From: Sulfurimonas sp. HSL3-1
GTDB taxonomy: Bacteria > Campylobacterota > Campylobacteria > Campylobacterales > Sulfurimonadaceae
DNA: 64,000 nucleotides
Assembly: GCF_039645995.1 (NCBI RefSeq)
Contig: NZ_CP147920.1
Span: forward strand, 1,488,001 to 1,552,000
Reading direction: 5' to 3'
Part shown: positions 58,035-64,000 of the stretch, in pieces
Position numbering within the stretch: the first letter of the stretch is position 1
Layout of the letters: the number at the start of each line of letters is the position of its first letter
Position numbers and translations under genes: made by a program
Notes under the pieces: generated by a model
Told to the model about the DNA's origin: nothing
Seen by the model: the letters and a program-made list of their open reading frames with translations, nothing else
Databases searched by the model: none

Positions 58035-59201
58035 GTGAAAACATTTAAAAACCCTATGAAATCCCTGCTGCTTTACGGCGCCGTGCTAACCGCTTGGCTC
58101 CCGCTCAACGCAGCGCTGCTGACTGACCTGCAGACCGCCGATGCGAACGTCGCCGCCTTCAAGAGCCAGCTCGAAGCAATCAACCTCGGCAGTGACAGCG
58201 TCTGCGCCCCGCTGCTTCAGGCGAACACTGCGGCGCGCGATCTCGTCAACGAAATCAGCCGTATCGACGCCAGTCTTGCCGCCCCGCTCCAGGTGGACGC
58301 GGAGGTGCTGACGGCGCTCGACCAGTACACCGTGACGGTCCTCAGCCTCTCCAGTGAGGCGCTGAATCTCTCCACGGACCTCCAGATGCTCTCCTCGTCC
58401 ATGAACGCCGCCACCCTGGGCGACGGCATCACGGCGATGCTCCAGCTCTCCGACGATATCGGGACGATGGCGGACCGCATCGGCGAGATGGCGGACAAGA
58501 TCCTGATCATGTCGGACAACATCGGACTGATGGCCGACCGTATTCTCGAGACCCAGCAGCTGCAAAACGACAACGTCGCCCTCACCCAGTCGACCCTGCT
58601 GCAGACGCAGAAAAATATGCTCGCGCTGGTCTCGGTGATGCAATCGAACAGTTTCAACAGTCAACTGGAGGGGCTGAAATCGAGCGGCGACTTCCTGGCG
58701 CAGCGCATGGATGCCGTCAGCCTCACGCCGTGGACGATGTCCATGGAACTCGAAGCCGTTTCCTGGGACGTTCGGCAGTACCTGGGCGAAGTCGAATCCG
58801 TCTATAGCGATATCACGGCCAATTCGGTCCATAACCGTTTCTACGTCTCCGCGGACACCCTGGTCGACCTGGGCAATCTCGCGGTGATGCTCCGCTCCCT
58901 CTCCACCGCGGTGGACGGCTATGTCGTCGCGATCGGCGGCATGGAGTCCATGACCTCAGACCCCACGCTCTACACCTCGCTCAAAAGCATGCTGCAGCTC
59001 TCCGCCGATATCGGGGTCATGGCCAACCGCATCCTCGAAGAGGCCGATCTCATCCTGGCCATGGCGGACAACATCGGACTGCAGGCGGACCAGATCCTTT
59101 CCACCCAGCAGTCGATGAACATGAACATCGCCGCCGTGCAGGCTTCCATTCTCGCCGCGCAGCAGATGGCGATCACGCTCTTCTCCCAGCGGGGCCTCTA
59201 A
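58035..59201 (+). CDS. Secreted protein with MADRIL-type heptad repeats, copy 2
   Basis: 388 aa paralogue of the preceding gene, starting with GTG after AAGGAGGCACC, with a signal peptide (LLLYGAVLTAWLPLNAAL). It has the same plan: LSDDIGTMADRIGEMADKILIMSDNIGLMADRILETQQLQ in the middle and LSADIGVMANRILEEADLILAMADNIGLQADQILSTQQS near the C-terminus (quoted in parts). Between them is a helical region with few landmarks. The pair forms an operon between the efflux genes and nif genes. Probably exported helical, possibly surface or biofilm-related; function unknown. Confidence 0.72.
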   Translation: MKTFKNPMKSLLLYGAVLTAWLPLNAALLTDLQTADANVAAFKSQLEAINLGSDSVCAPLLQANTAARDLVNEISRIDASLAAPLQVDAEVLTALDQYTVTVLSLSSEALNLSTDLQMLSSSMNAATLGDGITAMLQLSDDIGTMADRIGEMADKILIMSDNIGLMADRILETQQLQNDNVALTQSTLLQTQKNMLALVSVMQSNSFNSQLEGLKSSGDFLAQRMDAVSLTPWTMSMELEAVSWDVRQYLGEVESVYSDITANSVHNRFYVSADTLVDLGNLAVMLRSLSTAVDGYVVAIGGMESMTSDPTLYTSLKSMLQLSADIGVMANRILEEADLILAMADNIGLQADQILSTQQSMNMNIAAVQASILAAQQMAITLFSQRGL

Positions 59202-59220
59202 AGCGCGTCCCTTTGGGCCG

Positions 59221-59790
59221 TTATCCCTGGCTAGTGCTGGTCAGGACAACGCCGAGGGCCAGGAACCCCAGCAGGATGCCTAGCAGCAGCAGGGCATTGA
59301 TGATGGCGGCGACGACAACGACCCAGCTATGGTAGCCGCCGAGCTGCTTCATCGTTTCGATGCGCACCGCTGTATCCGTCGAAGCGGCCTCCGCCCTGCG
59401 CTGCAGCTCACGGTAGTTTTTGTAGACAAAATAGGGCGCGGTCCCCCCGGAGATGATCATGAAGATCAGTGTGCCGATAATGCCGAGCGACAGGAAGGAG
59501 AAAAGCAGTGCGGCGCCGAAATACCCTATTGCCGCAAGATAGGCTTTACGGTAGAGCAGAAACCAGAAGGTCACGAAGAAAGCCCACCAGGACCAGCTCC
59601 AGGCGAAGCCGTCGACGCCGTTCCGGTTGAACTTTGCGAAGGTACGCTTGTACCAGGCGAACTTCTCCGGCTTCTGCACAAAGGCGTCGAGCATCGCGTC
59701 ATCATAGTGGATGCCGCGGGCATGCTCCTCTTCAGATGCCGTCGGCACTTCTTCGACGGCTTCCGCTTCCGTATTCGCTTGATTTTCCAT
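59221..59790 (-). CDS. DUF2628-type membrane protein
   Basis: 189 aa. An acidic N-terminal tail (EAEAVEEVPTASEEEH) is followed by KFAWYKRTFAKFNRNGVDGFAWSWSWWAFFVTFWFLLYRKAYL, the DUF2628 signature, then two to three membrane helices and a soluble segment (YRELQRRAEAAS). Function unknown. GAGGAGTTTATGTA precedes the ATG. It is 115 bp after the CxC copy C gene on the same strand; whether it belongs to the nif transcript is unclear. Confidence 0.83.
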   Translation of the reverse strand: MENQANTEAEAVEEVPTASEEEHARGIHYDDAMLDAFVQKPEKFAWYKRTFAKFNRNGVDGFAWSWSWWAFFVTFWFLLYRKAYLAAIGYFGAALLFSFLSLGIIGTLIFMIISGGTAPYFVYKNYRELQRRAEAASTDTAVRIETMKQLGGYHSWVVVVAAIINALLLLGILLGFLALGVVLTSTSQG

Positions 59791-59905
59791 TACATAAACT
59801 CCTCGGATTGTCCTTGATCCTCTCGGGCTGCCGCCCTGTAAAGGGCTCTTATGTTATCAGAAAATGCATTTAATATCGTGAATGTTTGGCGCAGATCATC
59901 TGCCG

Positions 59906-60145
59906 CTAGTAGAGTTCGCACGCTTCGACGAAACCGCCCTCTTCGACGGAGATGACAAAGTTGTCGCCCGTCTCCTTGACGTCGAAACCGTGTTTGCCGC
60001 AGAAGCTGTTGTTGAGGGTGTCCGCCCATTCGTACGCATGCTCCTCCGCCTCTTCGCGGCTGTAGAAGCTGCGGATCTGCTCGAGATCCCTTTTTTTCGC
60101 ACAGCCGCAGAGCTTTTCGATGACGACGTGGTACTGCGCAGGCAT
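59906..60145 (-). CDS. Small CxC/SFCGKH-family protein, copy C (nif-adjacent)
   Basis: 79 aa: AQYHVVIEKLCGCAKKRD at the start, then QIRSFYSREEAEEHAYEW, NSFCGKHGFDV and DNFVISVEEGG, closing with EACELY. Third member of the family at 29386 and 56499. It lies 10 bp after the 61-aa gene that follows nifK, which ties the family to nitrogen fixation by position. AAGCCCCACATG precedes the start, a modest ribosome site. Conserved CxC and SFC cysteines suggest metal or redox chemistry. Confidence 0.72.
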   Translation of the reverse strand: MPAQYHVVIEKLCGCAKKRDLEQIRSFYSREEAEEHAYEWADTLNNSFCGKHGFDVKETGDNFVISVEEGGFVEACELY

Positions 60146-60155
60146 GTGGGGCTTC

Positions 60156-60341
60156 CTAGGAGAGTTTGCTGTTGTTGGAGATCAGGTAGAACTGGTCTTT
60201 GAGTTTGTTGAGTTCCCGGATGACGAGATCGTGGTGTTCATCGCTGAGCGCGTAGTGCTGCTCCATAAAGTCGTAAAGCTTGTCGATGTTGGTGTAGATC
60301 TCTTTCATCAGATTTTCCTTGATCTTGTCGGAAACGGCCAT
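60156..60341 (-). CDS. Small helical protein downstream of nifK
   Basis: 61 aa starting MAVSDKIKENLMKEIYTNID, then KLYDFMEQHYALSDEHHDLVIRELNKLKDQFYLI. It should form one or two amphipathic helices, reminiscent in size and charge of small Rop-like helical bundles, but no family is firm. AAAAAGGACACACGA precedes the ATG. It lies 211 bp after nifK, behind a stem-loop and a degenerate sigma-54-like element, and 10 bp before CxC copy C. A nif accessory role is inferred from position. Confidence 0.65.
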   Translation of the reverse strand: MAVSDKIKENLMKEIYTNIDKLYDFMEQHYALSDEHHDLVIRELNKLKDQFYLISNNSKLS

Positions 60342-60367
60342 TCGTGTGTCCTTTTTTCCGCAACTTA

Positions 60368-60383
60368 TGCAAAAATCGTACTT
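60368..60383 (-). promoter_or_regulatory. Degenerate sigma-54-like element after nifK
   Basis: On the minus strand AAGTACGATTTTTGCA has ACG and TTGCA with the right spacing, but the near-invariant GG is AG. It would serve the 61-aa and CxC copy C genes. Weak evidence. Confidence 0.3.
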
Positions 60384-60402
60384 GAAAGATGTGTGGATGA
60401 AG

Positions 60403-60418
60403 CGCTCCCCGAAGGGAG
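60403..60418 (-). terminator. Stem-loop with TTCG loop in the nifK 3' region
   Basis: On the minus strand GCTCCC-TTCG-GGGAGC forms a 6-bp stem with the very stable UUCG tetraloop, 135 bp after the nifK stop. No T-run follows, so a role in stabilising the upstream nifDK message or limiting read-through is more likely than full termination. Confidence 0.5.
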
Positions 60419-60512
60419 CAACATGAATTGAGGAGAGAGAAAGTCGGGGGTCCGAAGAAGACGCCCCGGTGCCGCCCCAGCGGTCCGAACCGGCCGTGGG
60501 GCCGCGGCGAAA

Positions 60513-60552
60513 CTCAAAAAAAACAGGTATCCCTCTCCCCGGGGGAAGAGAT
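60513..60552 (-). terminator. Possible terminator just after nifK
   Basis: On the minus strand an imperfect CTCTTCCCC/GGGGAGAG stem begins 9 bp after the nifK stop and a run of eight T lies 8 nt beyond it. The spacing to the T-run and mismatches make it a weak candidate. Confidence 0.35.
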
Positions 60553-62103
60553 TTAGCGGATAAGGTCGAAGAAGTAGTCCGTCGTAGCGATACCCTTCGT
60601 CTCTTCGTCGAGCTGATCAAGAACTTTGTTCGTGATCTGAGTGAGCATGTTGAGCGCACCTTCATAACCGCTCAGTGAGTAGCGGTGCAGGTGGTGGCGG
60701 TCAAAGATCGGGAAGCCCATGTAGATGAGCGGAGTACCCGTATCACGCATCAGCTCTTTACCATAAGAGTTACCGATCATGAAATCGACAGGCTCAGTAA
60801 AGAGGAATGAACGCATGTGCCACAGGTCTTTACCTGCCCAGACGTTCAGGTCGTCTTTAGCCGGTGAAGTGTCGAGAAGCGCACGCATCTCATCTTCCCA
60901 GCCGCGCGGTGCATTGTGGCACAGTACGTGTGTCGGTTCCGCACCCATTTCGAGCAGGAAGGAAACAACACCGATCAGGAAGTCAGGGTCGCCCCAGATC
61001 GCGAATTTCTTACCGTGCATGTACGGGTAGCTATCCTGCATTGCATCGACCAGGCGCTGGCGCTCGATCTTCAGTTCTGCCGGGATTTCGTTACCAGTCA
61101 GCTCGGAAAGCTTCATGATGAACTCGTCAGTCCCTTTCAGGCCTACCGGGTTACATGTTGTGCTCTCTTTGGATTTCCAGCGCTTCTGAACCATTTTCAT
61201 GGTTTTCGGAGTCGCGTACTTCTGCAGAGAGATAGTCGCTTTGGAGTTGATACAGTCAGCTGCATCTTCCAGTTTAGTACCGCCGGCGAACATGTTGTAC
61301 TCACCTGCAGGCATATCCCACTGATCAGAGTGGTCGCCGAGCATGATGTAGTCTGCACCCATCTTCTCTACGATCGTTTTGACCGCACGGATAGAACCGA
61401 TGTACGTTTCGAAGCCCGGGATGATGTTGATGCGGTCTTTGACCTCTTCAGTTTTCTTCCCTTCAGTGAGCTGCTGCATTGTACCGTGCATCATGTTGTC
61501 GTAACCAGTGATGTGGCTACCGACGAAAGACGGAGTGTGCGCATACGGGATCGGGAATGATTCCGGAAGGTCAACACCACCGTCTTCCTCTTTCGCTGCA
61601 GTAATGAACGCGTAGAGGTCGTCACCGATGACTTCTGCCATACAAGTGGTAGAAACCATGATCATGTCCGGCTTGTAAACTGCTGCACAGTTTTTCAGAC
61701 CGTCTTTCATGTTGACCAGACCACCGAATACCGCCGCGTCTTCAGTCATAGAGTCGGAAACACACGGTGTCGGCTCTTTGAAGTGACGTGTAAAGTATGA
61801 ACGGAAGTAAGCAACACAACCGTGTGAACCGTGAACGTACGGCATACAGTTCTCGAAACCGAGAGCAACCATGACAGCACCGAGGGGCTGACATGCTTTT
61901 GCCGGGTTGACGGTGATCGCTTCACGCTGGAGGTTTTTCTCGCGGTAATCCCACGTTGTAGTCCACTCAGCGACTTCGGCGACTTTTTCTTTGTCGATGG
62001 CGCCCCAGGCACCCTCGAACTGTTTTTTGTTTGCCAGGACATCCCGGTACTCAGGATGCTGGAAAAGGTTCTTACCGTTGTCGATTTTATCTACATTCTG
62101 CAT
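60553..62103 (-). CDS. nifK: Nitrogenase molybdenum-iron protein beta chain
   Basis: 516 aa. Subunit of the MoFe protein that reduces dinitrogen. The three P-cluster cysteines are in place: Cys71 (PAKACQPLGA), Cys96 (VHGSHGCVAYF) and Cys154 (VSTTCMAEVIGDD). The FRSYFTRHFKEPTPCVSDSMTEDAAVFGG segment is typical of the molybdenum enzyme. The ATG at 62103 overlaps the nifD stop (TAATG) after GAAGGAGAAGCC; the extra upstream codons lie within nifD and are unlikely. The codon use is biased to high-expression codons and differs from most of the window. Confidence 0.97.
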   Translation of the reverse strand: MQNVDKIDNGKNLFQHPEYRDVLANKKQFEGAWGAIDKEKVAEVAEWTTTWDYREKNLQREAITVNPAKACQPLGAVMVALGFENCMPYVHGSHGCVAYFRSYFTRHFKEPTPCVSDSMTEDAAVFGGLVNMKDGLKNCAAVYKPDMIMVSTTCMAEVIGDDLYAFITAAKEEDGGVDLPESFPIPYAHTPSFVGSHITGYDNMMHGTMQQLTEGKKTEEVKDRINIIPGFETYIGSIRAVKTIVEKMGADYIMLGDHSDQWDMPAGEYNMFAGGTKLEDAADCINSKATISLQKYATPKTMKMVQKRWKSKESTTCNPVGLKGTDEFIMKLSELTGNEIPAELKIERQRLVDAMQDSYPYMHGKKFAIWGDPDFLIGVVSFLLEMGAEPTHVLCHNAPRGWEDEMRALLDTSPAKDDLNVWAGKDLWHMRSFLFTEPVDFMIGNSYGKELMRDTGTPLIYMGFPIFDRHHLHRYSLSGYEGALNMLTQITNKVLDQLDEETKGIATTDYFFDLIR

Positions 62104-63575
62104 TAGGCTTCTCCTTCCGTTTCCCAAGGTGCTTTGCTATATCCCCAAACCGGAGAGTTGATCGCGAGGTCCATATCGGATGCGAAGATCGCGAAACCGT
62201 CGAATCCGTGGTACGGACCGCTGTAGTCCCAAGAGTGCATCTGGCGATACGGCAGACCCATTTTCTGGAAGACGTATTTTTCTTTAATACCAGAAGCAAC
62301 GAGGTCCGGCTCAAGTTTCTTGACAAACGCTTCGAGTTCGTATTCGTTGACGTCATCGTAGATGACAGTTGAACGCATGATCTCGTCTTTTGTACGCTTG
62401 TAGTCATCGTCGTGTGCGAATTCGTAACCCGTACCGATAACTTCCATACCGAGGTCTTCGTAAGCACCGATAACGTGACGCGGGCGGAGACCACCGACGA
62501 ACAGCATTACCTGCTTGCCTTCGAGGCGCGGGCGGTATTTGTCGACAACAGCGTTGATCATCGGCTCATACTTAGCGATGACTTCTTCACATTTCGCTTG
62601 GATCTTCTCGTCGAAGAATGCAGCGATTTTGCGCAGAGACTTGTAAGTCTGAGTCGGTCCGAAGAAGTTGTATTCAACCCAAGGAATACCGAACTCTTTC
62701 TCCATGTGACGGGAGATGTAGTTCATAGAACGGTAGCAGTGCAGGAGGTTCAGTTTAACCTTCGGCGTCTGTGCCATTTCTTTGAGCGTAGCATCACCTG
62801 ACCACTGAGCAGTTACACGCAGACCCATCTCTTCGAGAAGGATACGGCTTGACCATGCGTCACCACCGATGTTGTAGTCACCGATGATCGCAACGTCGTA
62901 CTCAGTCGGTTCGATAGCGTCACCCAGTGTTTCAACGTTGCCGTCGAAGACGTAGTCACGGACAGTGTCGTTCGCGATGTGGTGACCCAGAGACTGAGAA
63001 ACACCGCGGAAACCTTCACAGTTAACCGGAACAATCGTGTTACCAGTCGCTTTCGCGTAAACTTTAGAAGTCGCGTTGATGTCGTCACCGATCAGACCGA
63101 TCGGACACTCAGACTGGACAGTGATACCGTTGTTCAGCGGGAACAGTGCGTCGATCTCTTCGAAACAGACAGCCAGTTTCTTGTCACCGCCGAAGACGAT
63201 GTCTTTTTCCTGGAAGTCGGAAGAGAAGTTCATCGTAACGAATGTATCGACACCGGTTGTACCGATGTAGTAGTTACGACGGCCGGCACGTGAGTACTGA
63301 CCACAACCGATCGGACCGTGAGAGATATGAACCATATCTTTAACCGGACCCCAAACAACACCTTTAGAACCGGCATAAGCACAACCACGCTGGCTCATGA
63401 CACCCGGAACAGTTTTCTTATTCGAACGAACGTTACCGCAAGTTTTTTGGCTTTCATCCTCCGGTGAACCTACACCGAGGTGCTTAGCACGATTTTTTGC
63501 AGCTTTCTCCGGGTACGCCTTGAGTACCTCTTCAATCGCTGCTTTTTGTTTTGCTTCCAATGATTCTGGACCCAT
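62103..63575 (-). CDS. nifD: Nitrogenase molybdenum-iron protein alpha chain
   Basis: 490 aa. It carries the FeMo-cofactor and half the P-cluster. P-cluster ligands are Cys65 ([17 protein letters not shown]), Cys91 ([10 protein letters not shown]) and Cys157 ([13 protein letters not shown]). The cofactor Cys is Cys280 ([12 protein letters not shown]) and the cofactor His is in the [13 protein letters not shown] motif, so it is of the molybdenum type and looks active. GAGGAGGATATT precedes the ATG. The stop overlaps nifK. The 117-aa gene lies 48 bp upstream; nifH is presumably beyond the right edge. Confidence 0.97.
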   Translation of the reverse strand: MGPESLEAKQKAAIEEVLKAYPEKAAKNRAKHLGVGSPEDESQKTCGNVRSNKKTVPGVMSQRGCAYAGSKGVVWGPVKDMVHISHGPIGCGQYSRAGRRNYYIGTTGVDTFVTMNFSSDFQEKDIVFGGDKKLAVCFEEIDALFPLNNGITVQSECPIGLIGDDINATSKVYAKATGNTIVPVNCEGFRGVSQSLGHHIANDTVRDYVFDGNVETLGDAIEPTEYDVAIIGDYNIGGDAWSSRILLEEMGLRVTAQWSGDATLKEMAQTPKVKLNLLHCYRSMNYISRHMEKEFGIPWVEYNFFGPTQTYKSLRKIAAFFDEKIQAKCEEVIAKYEPMINAVVDKYRPRLEGKQVMLFVGGLRPRHVIGAYEDLGMEVIGTGYEFAHDDDYKRTKDEIMRSTVIYDDVNEYELEAFVKKLEPDLVASGIKEKYVFQKMGLPYRQMHSWDYSGPYHGFDGFAIFASDMDLAINSPVWGYSKAPWETEGEA

Positions 63576-63623
63576 AATATCCTCCTCTATGTCTTTTAAA
63601 GAATCTATAATTTAATAGTTTGC

Positions 63624-63977
63624 TTACGCTGCCGTAATACGGAACTGAGCCATAGAGTCGAATTTCTTACAAAGGGCCATAGTCTCGTCATCGCCTGCAT
63701 CGAGACGCTTGGAGAGCTCTGCAATCTGATAGCGGTTTGTATAGATCATGTAGTCAGACTCAGCCGTTGTAGCGTAGTGTACAAGTGCTTTGAACATGAA
63801 CGTATCTTTGTTCGTATAAGAAAGCTCTTCTTTTTGACCTTCACGGCTTTCCATCATCATTTTAATTTCGCTGACGCTGCCGAAATCAACGCCTGAGTTA
63901 TCCAGTTTTTCAACAACTTTTTCGTCCGGGATTGAATTCCCCATATCTGCTGGGAAGTGGAAACCAAGAATAAACAT
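63624..63977 (-). CDS. Unknown 117-aa protein directly upstream of nifD
   Basis: 117 aa starting MFILGFHFPADMGNSIPDEKVVEKLDNSG. It appears soluble and largely helical after residue 30 (IKMMMESREGQKEEL, YTNRYQIAELSKRLDAGDDETMALCKKFDS). It is not a PII/NifI regulator: the T-loop and PII core are absent. AAGGAGAATTATT precedes the ATG. It sits 48 bp before nifD on the same strand, with codon use like nifDK, so it is most likely in the nif operon, between nifD and what should be nifH outside the window. Function unknown. Confidence 0.8.
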   Translation of the reverse strand: MFILGFHFPADMGNSIPDEKVVEKLDNSGVDFGSVSEIKMMMESREGQKEELSYTNKDTFMFKALVHYATTAESDYMIYTNRYQIAELSKRLDAGDDETMALCKKFDSMAQFRITAA

Positions 63978-64000
63978 AATAATTCTCCTTCTTTGTCTGT

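Noticed and set aside
63624-63977. NifI/PII-type regulator upstream of nifD
   Set aside because: No PII T-loop, B-loop or strand pattern is visible.
1-64000. tRNA, rRNA, CRISPR or prophage structural genes
   Set aside because: None could be seen; no cloverleaf-like or ribosomal sequence was recognised, and no integrase or att-site direct repeat was found at the island edges.

Overview
The window looks like the chromosome of a diazotrophic, sulfur-oxidising-type Campylobacterota (Sulfurimonas-like). This is inferred from the family resemblance of ClpS, the nif genes, CowN, the MsrPQ pair and many small hypothetical proteins. It is not proven by a marker gene: I see no rRNA or tRNA here. Most of the sequence is GC-rich. 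Two parts differ: an AT-rich block at about 2.95-7.6 kb that looks horizontally acquired, and the nif genes at the right end, which are less GC-rich and use different codons.

Layout. 0-3 kb: two thioredoxins, a rhodanese, a Dabb protein and clpS, separated by copies of a structured MITE-like repeat. 3-7.5 kb: defence-like island. A leftward four-gene operon encodes a single-domain ubiquitin-like protein, an E1-like ThiF enzyme, a DUF6527-type Cys-rich protein and a CoiA-like zinc-motif protein. A rightward pair encodes an XRE-ImmA/IrrE regulator and a PIN-like protein. A perfect 15-bp inverted repeat lies in the shared divergent promoter region. 7.6-12.3 kb: TSUP transporter, GerW/DUF2953 pair, acetolactate decarboxylase, cowN, a heptamer tandem array, marR and a CatB-like acetyltransferase. 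12.3-31.4 kb: a second repeat cluster, then housekeeping and envelope genes (MATE, PhyH dioxygenase, nuclease-like protein, MsrPQ, YgjP protease, a large phytase/choice-of-anchor lipoprotein, two SPOR-like membrane-anchored paralogues, SlyD, Dtd, hemerythrin, aldo/keto reductase).

31.7-37.7 kb: a tight leftward five-gene operon (HAD-IIB phosphatase, MOFRL glycerate kinase, GT81-like synthase, GH13 phosphorylase, galU) that reads as a closed glucosylglycerate synthesis and recycling circuit. 37.8-48.4 kb: HAD hydrolases, a TatD-like protein, an ankyrin protein, alanine dehydrogenase, glutaminase, a MoxR-VWA pair, sfsA, a thioredoxin-fold protein and lipoproteins. 48.4-56.3 kb: a SulP transporter and a MarR-controlled RND tripartite efflux operon. 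56.3-64 kb: a leftward zinc-ribbon/CxC two-gene unit behind a sigma-54-like promoter, two secreted proteins with MADRIL-type repeats, then nif territory (small CxC protein, a 61-aa protein, nifK, nifD and a 117-aa protein upstream of nifD).

The most interesting unexplained items are: the compact ubiquitin-like conjugation island with its possible shared operator; a three-member family of about 75-aa CxC...SFCGKH proteins, two of them behind near-identical sigma-54-like promoters and one next to nifK; the paired MADRIL-repeat proteins; the full-plus-half repeat cassettes found at two loci; and a 17-codon leader peptide apparently coupled to cowN.
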